Assembly (NCBI GenBank): GCA_947486835.1 | Contig: CANKVC010000003.1 | Location: 1 to 35,129 of the forward strand | DNA length: 35,129 bases | DNA from: Cytophagaceae bacterium | GTDB taxonomy: Bacteria > Bacteroidota > Bacteroidia > Cytophagales > Spirosomataceae | Direction: 5' to 3' | Shown: positions 1 to 8,846 of the stretch, one piece after another | Position numbering within the stretch: the stretch's first letter is position 1 | Layout: the number at the start of each line of letters is the position of its first letter | Notes under the pieces: generated by a model | What the model saw: the letters and a program-made list of their open reading frames with translations, nothing else | Databases searched by the model: none | Told to the model about the DNA's origin: nothing | Position numbers and translations under genes: made by a program

Positions 1-375
1 GGTTCGGCTAACAGCAAATGGTATTCAAGATCCATGGGCTTATTGGGCACGTTGTTATTACTTTTTTTAATCATCCATTTAAAACATTTTTGGTATTTTT
101 CTCGCCTGACAGATGATTTGACTGAAGCGCATACGCTATACAATGAAATGCAAATCGTTTTTGAAAGTCCTATTGTGGTGGTTATTTATGTGCTAGGTTG
201 CATCTCTTTGGGTTATCACTTGTTGCACGGATTTCAAAGTGCATTTCAATCCCTAGGATGGAATCATCCTAAATATTCCCCCACCATAAAATGCATTGGA
301 GCTATTTATGCAGTCGTTATTTCTGCCACATTTGCTTCCATGCCGATTGCATTTTATTTTCATTTGATTCATTAA
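1..375 (+). CDS. sdhC: Succinate dehydrogenase/fumarate reductase cytochrome b subunit (C-terminal part)
   Basis: This is the membrane anchor of complex II, passing electrons between the SdhB iron-sulfur centres and quinone through bound heme. The gene is cut by the left window edge: the frame is open from base 1 (GSANSKWYSRS precedes the first ATG at 34), so that ATG is internal and not the start. Visible are three hydrophobic segments, with histidines in IIHLKHFWYF and YHLLHGFQSAF that fit heme ligands of the dihaem cytochrome b558 type used by Bacteroidota. It ends 19 nt before sdhA, so it belongs to a C-A-B operon. Identification rests on these motifs plus the adjacent sdhA and sdhB; the fused single-anchor type without a separate SdhD is inferred from the gene order. 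Confidence 0.9.
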   Translation, partial: GSANSKWYSRSMGLLGTLLLLFLIIHLKHFWYFSRLTDDLTEAHTLYNEMQIVFESPIVVVIYVLGCISLGYHLLHGFQSAFQSLGWNHPKYSPTIKCIGAIYAVVISATFASMPIAFYFHLIH

Positions 376-394
376 TATCAGCCGATAAGAAATT

Positions 395-2374
395 ATGACA
401 AAAATAGACGCCAAAATCCCTGTTGGAAATTTAGCCGAGAAATGGACCAAGTTCAAATCTAGTGTTCCGTTGGTCAACCCGTCCAACAAACGTAGCTTGG
501 AAATCATTGTAGTAGGTTCCGGACTTGCCGGTGCATCAGCTGCCGCTTCTTTAGCTGAATTAGGATATAAAGTAAAAGTATTTTGCTTTCAAGATTCTCC
601 TCGACGTGCACACTCAATCGCCGCACAAGGAGGTATCAATGCAGCCAAAAACTATCAAAACGACGGAGATTCTGTTTACCGACTATTTTACGACACCATC
701 AAAGGGGGAGATTATAGAGCTCGCGAAGCCAATGTACATCGCTTAGCTGAGGTATCCGGAAGTATCATTGACCAATGTGTAGCTCAAGGTGTTCCCTTTG
801 CACGTGAATACGGTGGATTACTTTCAAACCGTTCATTCGGTGGAACCCAAGTTCAAAGAACTTTTTATGCGGCGGGTCAAACGGGCCAACAATTACTATT
901 AGGTGCATATTCAGCTTTGCAACGCCAAGTGGGCATGGGTAACGTGGAACTATTTACGCGACATGAAATGCTGGATGTCGTGACCATCGACGGAAAAGCC
1001 CGTGGCATTATCGCCCGTGATTCTGTCAGCGGAGCATTAGAAAGACATTTTGGACACGCCGTTTTACTATGTACCGGTGGATATGGCAACGTGTTTTATT
1101 TATCAACTAACGCCATGGGATCTAACGTGACCGCGGCATGGAAAGCACATAAAAAAGGTGCATTCTTTGCGAATCCTTGCTATACACAAATTCACCCTAC
1201 TTGTATTCCTGTTTCTGGCGATCATCAGTCGAAGTTGACCCTAATGTCTGAGTCATTGCGTAATGATGGCCGTATTTGGGTTCCCAAAAAAGAAAACGAT
1301 ACCCGCAAGGCCAATGAAATACCGGAGGATGAAAGAGATTATTACTTAGAACGCCGCTATCCTGCGTTCGGTAACCTAGTACCACGTGACATTGCATCGA
1401 GAGCAGCAAAGGAACGTTGCGATGCGGGCTTTGGAGTAGGTTCATCTAAAATGGCTGTTTACTTAGATTATGCAGCAGCTATTATTCGTTATGGAAAAGG
1501 GGAAGCCAATAAACACAATATGCATAGCCCGACCGATGAAGAAATTCAATCCATGGGAAAAGCGGTTGTGAAAGAAAAATACGGCAACCTTTTTGATATG
1601 TACAAGCAGATCACTGGAGAAGATCCATATGAAGTTCCGATGCGTATTTATCCAGCCGTTCACTACACCATGGGTGGACTTTGGGTCGATTATAATTTAA
1701 TGACAACGGTTCCAGGTTTATACGCCTTAGGAGAAGCTAATTTCTCGGATCATGGCGCTAACCGTTTAGGTGCTTCGGCATTGATGCAAGGTTTAGCGGA
1801 TGGTTATTTCGTGATACCATATACGATTGGTGCTTATTTAGCTGCTGAGATTCGTACGCCGTCTATGTCGACGGATTCTGAAGATTTTGTAAACGCTGAA
1901 AAAGCTGTTCGTGATCGTTTAGAGACCCTGATGAACATCAAAGGTTCAAAGCCTGTAGATTATTTCCACAAGCGTTTAGGTAAAATTATGTGGGATGAAT
2001 GTGGAATGGCCAGAAGCGAGAAGGGCTTAAAAGCGTCCATTAAAGAAATCCAAGCCCTTCAAAAGGAATTTTGGTCTGATGTTAAAATCCCTGGTGAAAT
2101 AGATAATTTAAACCCAGAATTAGAAAAAGCGGGCCGCGTGGCCGACTTCCTTGAATTAGGGGAATTAATGTGTATTGACGCCTTGGACAGAAATGAAAGT
2201 TGTGGTGGCCACTTCCGAACTGAATTCCAAACGGAAGATGGAGAAGCATTACGTGATGACGAAAAATACGCCTACGTAGCCGCTTGGGAATACGAAAAAC
2301 AATCCATTTTCAAACTTCACAAAGAAGAATTGAAATACGAAAATATCAAAATTGCTCAAAGATCTTATAAATAA
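395..2374 (+). CDS. sdhA: Succinate dehydrogenase/fumarate reductase flavoprotein subunit
   Basis: This is the catalytic subunit of complex II, interconverting succinate and fumarate with covalently bound FAD on the cytoplasmic face of the membrane. The 659-aa product has the FAD-binding GSGLAG at about residues 41-46 and the flavin-linking histidine in AHSIAAQGG (His73). It also has the substrate-site region [12 protein letters not shown], the catalytic-arginine region [16 protein letters not shown], and the second FAD contact [17 protein letters not shown]. Length matches the longer Bacteroidota/epsilonproteobacterial type. It sits 19 nt after sdhC and 9 nt before sdhB. Direction (oxidation or fumarate reduction) cannot be read from sequence; the dihaem cytochrome b type occurs with menaquinone. 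Confidence 0.97.
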   Translation: MTKIDAKIPVGNLAEKWTKFKSSVPLVNPSNKRSLEIIVVGSGLAGASAAASLAELGYKVKVFCFQDSPRRAHSIAAQGGINAAKNYQNDGDSVYRLFYDTIKGGDYRAREANVHRLAEVSGSIIDQCVAQGVPFAREYGGLLSNRSFGGTQVQRTFYAAGQTGQQLLLGAYSALQRQVGMGNVELFTRHEMLDVVTIDGKARGIIARDSVSGALERHFGHAVLLCTGGYGNVFYLSTNAMGSNVTAAWKAHKKGAFFANPCYTQIHPTCIPVSGDHQSKLTLMSESLRNDGRIWVPKKENDTRKANEIPEDERDYYLERRYPAFGNLVPRDIASRAAKERCDAGFGVGSSKMAVYLDYAAAIIRYGKGEANKHNMHSPTDEEIQSMGKAVVKEKYGNLFDMYKQITGEDPYEVPMRIYPAVHYTMGGLWVDYNLMTTVPGLYALGEANFSDHGANRLGASALMQGLADGYFVIPYTIGAYLAAEIRTPSMSTDSEDFVNAEKAVRDRLETLMNIKGSKPVDYFHKRLGKIMWDECGMARSEKGLKASIKEIQALQKEFWSDVKIPGEIDNLNPELEKAGRVADFLELGELMCIDALDRNESCGGHFRTEFQTEDGEALRDDEKYAYVAAWEYEKQSIFKLHKEELKYENIKIAQRSYK

Positions 2375-2383
2375 ATCGATACA

Positions 2384-3142
2384 ATGGAAGGACATTTAAA
2401 CCTGACACTCAAAATTTGGAGACAAAAAAATACCCAAACGGCTGGTAAATTCGAAACCTACCAGGTAAGTGGTATTTCAACCGATATGTCATTTTTGGAA
2501 ATGATTGACGTGTTAAACAACCGTTTGATCGAAGAAGGAGATGATCCGGTGGCTTTTGATCATGATTGCCGCGAAGGTATTTGTGGTATGTGTTCCATGT
2601 ATATCAATGGTCGGCCACATGGACCTAATCGCGGAGTGACCACATGTCAGTTGCACATGCGATCATTTAAAGATGGAGAAACAATCACCGTGGAGCCTTG
2701 GAGAGCGAGTGCTTTTCCAGTGATTAAGGATTTGGTTGTTAACAGATCCGCATTTGACCGAATCATTGCCGCTGGCGGTTTTATCTCGGTGAATACGGGG
2801 AATGCGCAAGATGCGAATAACCTACCGATTAATAAAGATAATGCGGATGATGCTTTTGCCGCAGCAGCTTGTATTGGTTGTGGAGCTTGCGTAGCCGCCT
2901 GCAAAAATGCTTCTGCGATGTTGTTTACATCAGCTAAAATATCTCAATTAGCCTTATTACCTCAAGGACAAATTGAGGCCGCCACACGTGCGCAAGCCAT
3001 GGTGGCCCAAATGGATGAAGAGGGTTTTGGTGCATGCTCAAATACCGGTGCATGTGAAGCAGAATGTCCAAAAGGCATTTCAATCGAAAATATAGCTCGA
3101 ATGAACCGCGAATATTTCTCGGCAACTTTCAGCTCAAAATAA
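2384..3142 (+). CDS. sdhB: Succinate dehydrogenase/fumarate reductase iron-sulfur subunit
   Basis: This is the electron-transfer subunit of complex II, linking FAD in SdhA to heme and quinone in SdhC. In 252 aa it carries all cluster ligands. CREGICGMC (about 62-70) plus Cys88 hold the [2Fe-2S] cluster. [11 protein letters not shown] (about 163-173), GACSNTGAC and CEAECPKG (about 218-229) hold the [4Fe-4S] and [3Fe-4S] clusters. The N-terminal ferredoxin-like half and the C-terminal alpha-helical ferredoxin half are both complete. It is the last gene of the operon; a strong hairpin terminator follows 13 nt after the stop codon. Confidence 0.97.
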   Translation: MEGHLNLTLKIWRQKNTQTAGKFETYQVSGISTDMSFLEMIDVLNNRLIEEGDDPVAFDHDCREGICGMCSMYINGRPHGPNRGVTTCQLHMRSFKDGETITVEPWRASAFPVIKDLVVNRSAFDRIIAAGGFISVNTGNAQDANNLPINKDNADDAFAAAACIGCGACVAACKNASAMLFTSAKISQLALLPQGQIEAATRAQAMVAQMDEEGFGACSNTGACEAECPKGISIENIARMNREYFSATFSSK

Positions 3143-3155
3143 TATTCACCTAATG

Positions 3156-3184
3156 GCCCCTGAAACTTATTTCGGGGGCTTTTT
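3156..3184 (+). terminator. Rho-independent terminator of the sdh operon
   Basis: A 10-bp stem (arms 3156-3165 and 3170-3179, one G-T pair, four-base loop) rich in G and C is followed by five T. It lies 13 nt after the sdhB stop and only 6 nt before the likely thymidine kinase start. Confidence 0.9.
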
Positions 3185-3190
3185 ACGCCC

Positions 3191-3775
3191 TTGTTTCTAG
3201 AACCCAATCACTCGAAATCGACTCAAAAAGCTAGCTCATCTGGCTGGATTGAGGTGATCTGTGGCTCCATGTTTTCGGGTAAAACCGAAGAACTGATTCG
3301 AAGACTTAGGCGAGCAAAAATAGCCCAATTGCAAGTGGAGATTTTCAAACCTGCATCAGATACCCGTTATCATGATGAAGATATTGTTTCCCACAATCAA
3401 AATACCATCCGGTCCACCCCCGTGCATAGTGCGGTGGAAATTCTATTGCTGGCTGGAGATTGCGATGTGATAGGTTTGGATGAAGCACAATTTTTCGACC
3501 ATAGCATTGTAGATGTTTGTAATACATTGGCTAACCAAGGAAAAAGAGTCATCGTAGCTGGTTTGGATATGGATTTTAAAGGTCTGCCTTTTGGTCCCAT
3601 GCCGGATTTAATGGCCATTGCCGAATACGTAACAAAAGTCCATGCCGTATGTGTTTCCTGCGGTGGAGTTGCCCAATATTCATTTCGAACGGCAGCGAAT
3701 CAAGATACGGTGATGTTAGGGGAATCCGACACCTATGAAGCTCGTTGCCGTGCCTGCTTCCCTCTACAATCCTAA
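3191..3775 (+). CDS. tdk: Thymidine kinase, type II (TK1-like)
   Basis: It phosphorylates thymidine with ATP in the salvage route to dTMP. The 194-aa product shows Walker A GSMFSGKT (residues 25-32), the RRLRRAK segment, the catalytic-Glu motif DEAQFF (97-102), the lasso region, and zinc ligands CVSC (154-157) and CRAC (186-189), all intact. No ATG exists in frame before the Walker A motif; the only plausible start is TTG at 3191, giving MFLEPN, which resembles N-termini I recall for Bacteroidota homologues. That start lies 6 nt after the sdhB terminator T-run, leaving no obvious room for its own promoter. The cysteine-cluster gene follows after 3 nt, so the two are co-transcribed. Confidence 0.95.
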   Translation: MFLEPNHSKSTQKASSSGWIEVICGSMFSGKTEELIRRLRRAKIAQLQVEIFKPASDTRYHDEDIVSHNQNTIRSTPVHSAVEILLLAGDCDVIGLDEAQFFDHSIVDVCNTLANQGKRVIVAGLDMDFKGLPFGPMPDLMAIAEYVTKVHAVCVSCGGVAQYSFRTAANQDTVMLGESDTYEARCRACFPLQS

Positions 3776-3778
3776 ATT

Positions 3779-4246
3779 ATGCCCAAAGATCCGTCCTTTA
3801 AAAAAGTATTTCAAAAAATAATAGCTAAAAAACCAAAGGACTTAGATAAGCAATTTGGGGAAGCTCATGAGGAAGTTTTTGAACAAATGGATTGCTTGAC
3901 CTGTGGAAATTGTTGCAAGACAACCAGCCCCATGTGGAATGAAACAGATATTCAGCGAGTAGCCCATTTGTTTAAAATGAAGGTTTCCGCTTTTTTAGAT
4001 ACCTATCTCGTTCAAGACTCCGACGGGGATTGGGTATATCCTGCGGCGCCTTGCCCTTTTTTAACGGCCGAAGATAATACATGTCAGATCTATGATCATC
4101 GACCGAAAGCATGTAAGGAATACCCGCATACGAATCGAAAAAATATGATGGGGATCATGCAACTAACGGCCAAAAACGTCCTTATCTGCCCTGCCGTAGG
4201 CCAAATAATGGAAAAATTAGAACAAGTTTACCTGAGCTCAAAATAG
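3779..4246 (+). CDS. YkgJ-family cysteine cluster protein (putative metal-binding)
   Basis: This 155-aa protein belongs to the widespread CxxxCxxCC-type family (PF03692), whose function is not established; metal or iron-sulfur binding is presumed. The signature is CLTCGNCC with Cys39, 42, 45 and 46, followed by Cys92 (APCPFL), Cys102 (NTCQIYDHRP) and Cys112 (ACKEYPHT). The fixed spacing of the downstream cysteines and the IYDHRP-x-AC-x-EYP block are typical of the family. A basic N-terminal stretch (first 25 residues) precedes the cluster. It starts 3 nt after tdk, so it is probably translated from the same mRNA. I see no partner that would fix its role. Confidence 0.85.
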   Translation: MPKDPSFKKVFQKIIAKKPKDLDKQFGEAHEEVFEQMDCLTCGNCCKTTSPMWNETDIQRVAHLFKMKVSAFLDTYLVQDSDGDWVYPAAPCPFLTAEDNTCQIYDHRPKACKEYPHTNRKNMMGIMQLTAKNVLICPAVGQIMEKLEQVYLSSK

Positions 4247-4304
4247 AATTTGAAAATCACGTCAAAATTGAGGAAATTCGTATATTCATAAAAATTAGAA
4301 TTCA

Positions 4305-5222
4305 ATGCCAGCAACTGAATACCTTGGAATCGATGTCGGTGGAACCGGAGTTAAAATGGGAATTGTACATGCCGACACGGGCCAAATAAACAATTTTCAA
4401 AGTTACGATACCGCTACATGGCGCGAATCAAACCATTTTTTAGATCGATTAGCGGATGCGATTGCTTTGCATTTGTACCAGCATAAAAATGTTCAAAAGG
4501 TGGGAATAGGCCTTCCTGGAATTTTAACAAAAGACAGAAGAACCTTAATTGAAATTACGGCCATCCCTGAAATTGACGGATCTCCCATGATTGATATGTT
4601 GGAAAAACGTTTTCCAGAACATACTTTTTTCATGGAAAATGATGCCAATGCGGCGGCTTTAGGTGAATTTTATTTCTCTCCGGAAAAATCAAACATGCCT
4701 GAAGACTTTGTATTCATTACACTGGGTACTGGCGTGGGCGGTGCAGCGGTCATCGACCGCAAAATATTTTTAGGAGGAGATGGAAATGCCATGGAACCAG
4801 GACATGTGCCTTCCAAAAATGGCAAAGTATTGGAAAGAAATGTAGGCAAGAAAGAATTACTTCAAATGGCCAACCGAATGAGAGCTGAATATACAGGGGA
4901 AACAAGTTTACCAAGCGATGGAACTATCTCAACTACAGCGCTAGTCGTTGCTGCAGAGGAAGGTGATGCATTAGCTCAAGCCATATGGGATGAAGTAGGA
5001 ACTCTTTTAGGGGATATGCTCGTGTCACTGATTCGGATTTTAGATATTAAAAATATATTTATTGGCGGTGGATTATCGGCTTCCTATGATTTTATTGTTC
5101 CAAGCATGGAAAAACAATTAAACTATTGGCTTACCCCAGCCTACCTAGAAAAATTGACCATAAAAAAAGCATTATTAGGAAATGATGCGGGATTATTAGG
5201 TGCGGCATCCTTGTGTTTTTAA
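4305..5222 (+). CDS. ROK-family sugar kinase (glucokinase-like)
   Basis: This is a probable ATP-dependent hexose kinase of the ROK fold, 305 aa. Visible are the phosphate-binding DVGGTGVKMG (10-19), GIGLPG (67-72), the catalytic aspartate in MENDANAAALGE (Asp113), the second phosphate loop LGTGVGG (140-146) and EPGHVP (164-169). The zinc-binding cysteine motif (CxCGxxGCxE) that normally follows in ROK proteins is absent: the aligned stretch SKNGKVLERNVGKKEL has no cysteine. This places it with the polyphosphate/ATP glucokinase-like ROK subgroup and not with canonical NagC/Mlc-type members. No DNA-binding domain is present, so it is not a ROK repressor. The substrate is inferred. Confidence 0.85.
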   Translation: MPATEYLGIDVGGTGVKMGIVHADTGQINNFQSYDTATWRESNHFLDRLADAIALHLYQHKNVQKVGIGLPGILTKDRRTLIEITAIPEIDGSPMIDMLEKRFPEHTFFMENDANAAALGEFYFSPEKSNMPEDFVFITLGTGVGGAAVIDRKIFLGGDGNAMEPGHVPSKNGKVLERNVGKKELLQMANRMRAEYTGETSLPSDGTISTTALVVAAEEGDALAQAIWDEVGTLLGDMLVSLIRILDIKNIFIGGGLSASYDFIVPSMEKQLNYWLTPAYLEKLTIKKALLGNDAGLLGAASLCF

Positions 5223-5323
5223 GAATAAATAGGCGTAAAATTCATTATTTCAATAATTTAAACACCCAGAATTCTATTATTTATATATAATATTTATAAA
5301 ATCATATTTAGAATAAAAATTGT

Positions 5324-5354
5324 TTGATAATCCAATTTAAAATTCTAATATTTG
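5324..5354 (+). promoter_or_regulatory. acpP promoter with AT-rich upstream tract
   Basis: TTG at 5324-5326 is followed after 20 nt by AATATTTG (5347-5354), a one-mismatch match to the Bacteroidota -7 element TAnnTTTG. The 50 bases upstream (about 5270-5322) are nearly pure A and T, as in an UP-element-like tract. The implied transcription start, near 5358, leaves a leader of about 30 nt before the ATG at 5387. Confidence 0.6.
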
Positions 5355-5386
5355 CATCGTTTTTCAACCCCAAAATTTTTAATAAA

Positions 5387-5620
5387 ATGTCAGATATTGC
5401 AGAAAAAGTAAAAAGCATCATCGTAGAGAAATTAGGTGTAGAAGCATCAGAGGTTACTCCTGAGGCATCCTTCACAAATGATTTAGGAGCTGACTCCTTA
5501 GATACGGTTGAATTGATCATGGAATTTGAAAAAGAATTTAGTGTATCGATTCCAGATGACCAAGCTGAAAATATCCAAACAGTAGGTCAAGCAATTGCCT
5601 ATTTGGAAAACGCGAAGTAA
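5387..5620 (+). CDS. acpP: Acyl carrier protein
   Basis: It carries growing acyl chains on a phosphopantetheine arm in fatty-acid synthesis. The 77-aa acidic product has the attachment serine in [10 protein letters not shown] (Ser37) and the usual four-helix length. The frame is open further upstream to a TTG at 5324, but that TTG is the -33 element of the promoter and would add 21 atypical hydrophobic residues; MSDIAEKVK is the normal ACP start. It heads the acpP-fabF-rnc cluster. A long hairpin with a T-run separates it from fabF and may keep acpP expression above that of fabF. Confidence 0.97.
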   Translation: MSDIAEKVKSIIVEKLGVEASEVTPEASFTNDLGADSLDTVELIMEFEKEFSVSIPDDQAENIQTVGQAIAYLENAK

Positions 5621-5642
5621 TCGAATCAAGATAATTAAATAT

Positions 5643-5713
5643 GTCAATTAGTACTAGGCAATGAATGAGGGATTTATCCTACATGATTTCTAGGACTAAT
5701 TGACTTTTTTTTT
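5643..5713 (+). terminator. Long hairpin plus T9 between acpP and fabF (attenuating terminator or palindromic element)
   Basis: The arms 5643-5657 and 5690-5704 pair at 14 of 15 positions. Inside, 5665-5673 and 5676-5684 pair again with one mismatch and one wobble. The 62 nt therefore fold into a nearly continuous imperfect hairpin. Nine T follow (5705-5713). The form fits an intrinsic terminator. Since fabF has no clear promoter of its own in the remaining 22 nt, partial read-through is likely. Confidence 0.7.
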
Positions 5714-5735
5714 GAACGATTAAAGAAAAAATCAC

Positions 5736-6983
5736 ATGGAATTAAAACGAGTTGTAGTCACAGGGCTAGGCGCCCTTACTCCCATTGGAAATACCGTTGG
5801 CGACTTTTGGGATGGTTTATCTACAGGAAAAAATGGTTGTGGTCCCATAACAAAATTTGACGCCGAAAAATTTAGAACTCGTTTTGCGTGTGAATTAAAA
5901 GATTTTAAGGTTGAAGACTTTATCAATCCCAAAGAGGCCCGCAAAATGGATCCTTTTACTCAATATGCAGTGGTAGCATCGGATGAGGCCATTGCTGATG
6001 CGGGATTTGACATGGAGACTTTGAACAAAAATAAGGTAGGCGTAATTTGGGGTTCTGGAATAGGTGGATTAAAGACCTTTGAGGACGAAATGATTTATTT
6101 TGGCCAGGGAGATGGAACACCTAAAATCAATCCCTTTTTTATTCCTAAAATGATTGCTGATTCAAGTTCAGGACAAATTTCCATTCGTAATGGATTTAGA
6201 GGTCCTAATTACGTGACTGTTTCAGCATGCTCATCCGCAAACAATGCGATCATTGACGCATTCAATTATATTCGAACAGGTAGAATTCATGTATGTGTGA
6301 CAGGTGGTTCAGAGGCGCCGGTGACTATTGCATCGGTCGGTGGTTTCACAGCGATGCACGCAATGTCAACTCGGAACGACGATCCTGCTACTGCATGTCG
6401 GCCCTATGACGTAGACCGTGATGGTTTTATTGTTGGTGAAGGTGCGGGGGCTTTAATTTTAGAAGAATATGAACATGCAAAAGCAAGAGGTGCCAAAATA
6501 TACGCAGAATTAATTGGCGGCGGTTTCTCTTCTGATGCGCATCACATCACTGCTCCACATCCAGAAGGTTATGGTGCATTATTGTCCATGCTAGACGCTT
6601 TGGAAGATGCGGGTATTAAACCAGAAGAAGTCGACTATATCAACACGCACGGAACATCAACCCCGATTGGAGATCCTCAAGAGATTAAAGCCATTGTCGA
6701 TTGTTTTGGCGAACATGCCTATAAAATGTCTATCTCGTCAACCAAATCCATGACAGGTCATTTGTTGGGCGGCGCAGGCGCCGTGGAAGCCGTGGCATCT
6801 GTGTTAGCGATCCAACATCAATTTGTCCCTCCTACCATCAATATATTCAACCGAGACCCTGAAATAGACCAGCGAATTGATTTGACAGAAAACGTAGGGA
6901 AGTCTAGAAAAATTGATATCGCTTTAAGTAATGGATTTGGATTTGGAGGCCATAACGCAACAGTCATATTTAGAAAATTATAA
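5736..6983 (+). CDS. fabF: 3-oxoacyl-[acyl-carrier-protein] synthase II
   Basis: It condenses malonyl-ACP with acyl-ACP during elongation of fatty acids. The 415-aa thiolase-fold protein has the Cys-His-His triad: Cys165 in VSACSSANN, His305 in NTHGTSTPIGD and His342 in SMTGHLLGGAGA, with the C-terminal glycine-rich NGFGFGGHN. Length is standard for FabF. The order acpP-fabF-rnc is the classical bacterial arrangement. It starts 22 nt after the T-run of the preceding hairpin and ends 3 nt before rnc. Confidence 0.97.
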   Translation: MELKRVVVTGLGALTPIGNTVGDFWDGLSTGKNGCGPITKFDAEKFRTRFACELKDFKVEDFINPKEARKMDPFTQYAVVASDEAIADAGFDMETLNKNKVGVIWGSGIGGLKTFEDEMIYFGQGDGTPKINPFFIPKMIADSSSGQISIRNGFRGPNYVTVSACSSANNAIIDAFNYIRTGRIHVCVTGGSEAPVTIASVGGFTAMHAMSTRNDDPATACRPYDVDRDGFIVGEGAGALILEEYEHAKARGAKIYAELIGGGFSSDAHHITAPHPEGYGALLSMLDALEDAGIKPEEVDYINTHGTSTPIGDPQEIKAIVDCFGEHAYKMSISSTKSMTGHLLGGAGAVEAVASVLAIQHQFVPPTINIFNRDPEIDQRIDLTENVGKSRKIDIALSNGFGFGGHNATVIFRKL

Positions 6984-6986
6984 TTT

Positions 6987-7730
6987 ATGCCCCTAAAAAC
7001 TCTTTTAAGTTGGATTAACCCAAATACCATAGACCTAAGAGAGAAATTTCTAAAAAAATCAGTGACGCATTTAATAGGCTCAACACCTAATAATTTAAAT
7101 TTATACCGATTAGCATTTTTACACGCCTCGGCATCCAAAGATAGCGTCGCTAAAACATACAAAGAGTCCAACGAAAGGCTCGAATTCTTAGGCGACTCCG
7201 TATTAGGAATGATAACGGCAGCCTATTTATTTAAAAAATTTCCATTTAAAGACGAAGGATTTTTAACAGAAATTAGGTCAAGAATGGTCAGCAGAGAATC
7301 ACTCAATGTGCTCGGCCGCAAATTAGGACTTGACGAAGTCATCGAATACGAAAATCAGAAAAAAACAATTTTGTCTCGCTCCAGTATGTATGGAGATGCG
7401 CTCGAGGCGTTTATTGGTGCCGTCTACTTAGACAAAGGCTTTGCCTTCACACAAAATTTCATCATTAGTAAGATATTGACGCAATATTTTGATTTAGAAA
7501 TTGTCGTTCAGAACAACCCCAATTTCAAATCATTGCTCATCGAGTGGGCACAAAAAGAGGGCAAGAAAGCCCAATTCACTCTGGAAGAGGAAGGTTTGCA
7601 CCACAATAAAGAATTTACCGCTTTCGTTCTTCTAGATGGAGAAAAAATCTCTGAAGGAAAAGGATATTCAAAAAAGAAAGCCGAACAAACTGCAGCGATG
7701 AAAGCTTGTGAAGAGTTGGGCATTAAATAA
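6987..7730 (+). CDS. rnc: Ribonuclease III
   Basis: It is a double-strand-specific endoribonuclease for rRNA processing and mRNA turnover. The 247-aa product shows the catalytic signature ERLEFLGDSV (63-72), the second acidic pair in YGDALEAFIGAVYLDKG (Asp137, Glu140) and a C-terminal dsRNA-binding domain (about 178-245, ending KGYSKKKAEQTAAMKAC). An N-terminal extension of about 35 residues precedes the RNase III domain. It is coupled to fabF (3-nt gap) and to the following acidic protein (6-nt gap), so its mRNA probably includes all three. Confidence 0.96.
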   Translation: MPLKTLLSWINPNTIDLREKFLKKSVTHLIGSTPNNLNLYRLAFLHASASKDSVAKTYKESNERLEFLGDSVLGMITAAYLFKKFPFKDEGFLTEIRSRMVSRESLNVLGRKLGLDEVIEYENQKKTILSRSSMYGDALEAFIGAVYLDKGFAFTQNFIISKILTQYFDLEIVVQNNPNFKSLLIEWAQKEGKKAQFTLEEEGLHHNKEFTAFVLLDGEKISEGKGYSKKKAEQTAAMKACEELGIK

Positions 7731-7736
7731 ACTCCC

Positions 7737-8801
7737 ATGAAAACACCTAGTTTATTTGCACACTATTGGTCCGAAAATGAAACATTGACCACTTTCCAAG
7801 AGGTGATGAATTGGGATATTAATCCCATCATCATTGAAATTATTCAAACCGAAATTACGCATCAACTCAATTCAGAATTCATCCAACATACTTTTCCTAA
7901 CTTCAATTGGGAATCCAATAGGTTTACAGAAAAATGGGGTTCAGCCATGCAAAGCCTGTTGATCAATGTAACCCTTCCTGAAAAAATTTGGCTGGATTGG
8001 ATTCAAGATTTAACAAACAAGACCATTGGGACAACAGACGAGGCTAAACCAGCTTCATTAGAAGAAGTCTACCCGTCTTTCGACGAATTGTTAAATGCTG
8101 AAGTGTATTATAGCTCACCAGCTGATTCATTAGAGGACATGAAAGAGGATGACGAGGTGATAGATGAGGTTATTGAGATTAAGGAGGAAGTCATAATCAA
8201 TATCGAAGAAGAAGAAGAAGAAGAAGAAGAAGAAGAAGAAGAAGAAGATAAGGATGAAGAGGAAGATGAGGAAAGTGATTTAAGGATAGATCAAGAATTA
8301 ACTAGCAGTAATGACAATGAATCTATCGAGATAGATTCCATCTTATTCGCTGAAGCTATCGAGGATAATGTGGATGAGAAAGATCAAGAATTTGTCCAAG
8401 AAAATATCGACATTGAATTTTCGGTATTAAATTTAGAAATTGGCTCCAAAGCCCCTTCAGAGAAAAAAATATTGGATATATTGGGTGATTCTCCTGAAGA
8501 AAAGGTTTTTGAGACGCTCCAAGCTAATCAAGACAATTCCCTAAAAGATCGAATTCATACCGAAATGACTTCGTCCTTAGCCGAAACCCTACCCCTTTTT
8601 CAAAAGATTAATTTCATTCAAAATTTATTTGAAGGAGATTCAACATACTTGGATCAAGTCATTCAATTCATAGATCATGAGGCGAATAAATCCACCGATT
8701 GGAAATCAATTTTACAAACAAAATATGCTGCATTCCAACGAGTCGACAATCAAGAATTATGGAATGAACTCTATGAACTCATCGAAAGGAAATTCAGTTA
8801 A
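7737..8801 (+). CDS. Uncharacterised acidic protein with a poly-glutamate tract
   Basis: I do not recognise a characterised family for this 354-aa protein. An N-terminal folded part (about 1-100, rich in Trp and Ile, beginning MKTPSLFAHYW) is followed by a highly acidic, probably disordered middle (about 120-240) with 14 consecutive Glu in an Asp/Glu-rich field. A helical C-terminal part follows (about 275-354, ELWNELYELIERKFS at the end) that resembles the conserved tail of several Bacteroidota hypothetical proteins as I recall them. No signal peptide or membrane segment is visible, so it is likely cytoplasmic. It is 6 nt after rnc and probably in the same operon. The acidity would suit a nucleic-acid-mimic or chaperone-like role, but that is speculation. 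Confidence 0.8.
   Translation: MKTPSLFAHYWSENETLTTFQEVMNWDINPIIIEIIQTEITHQLNSEFIQHTFPNFNWESNRFTEKWGSAMQSLLINVTLPEKIWLDWIQDLTNKTIGTTDEAKPASLEEVYPSFDELLNAEVYYSSPADSLEDMKEDDEVIDEVIEIKEEVIINIEEEEEEEEEEEEEEDKDEEEDEESDLRIDQELTSSNDNESIEIDSILFAEAIEDNVDEKDQEFVQENIDIEFSVLNLEIGSKAPSEKKILDILGDSPEEKVFETLQANQDNSLKDRIHTEMTSSLAETLPLFQKINFIQNLFEGDSTYLDQVIQFIDHEANKSTDWKSILQTKYAAFQRVDNQELWNELYELIERKFS
8205..8246 (+). repeat. (GAA)14 trinucleotide microsatellite
   Basis: Fourteen uninterrupted GAA codons encode Glu14 inside the acidic protein. The run is prone to slippage, but unit changes keep the frame. Confidence 0.97.
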
Positions 8802-8846
8802 GTGATCTAAATGATCAGTTTTTGACCAAAGTTTCAGGAATAAACG

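Noticed and set aside
6818-7171. 117-codon minus-strand frame across the fabF-rnc junction
   Set aside because: It is antisense to two strongly supported genes and has no recognisable motif.
8803-8821. TGATC-taaat-GATCA hairpin with T5 after the acidic protein gene, as a terminator
   Set aside because: The five-base-pair AT-rich stem is too weak; the following 12-bp hairpin at 8847 is far stronger.
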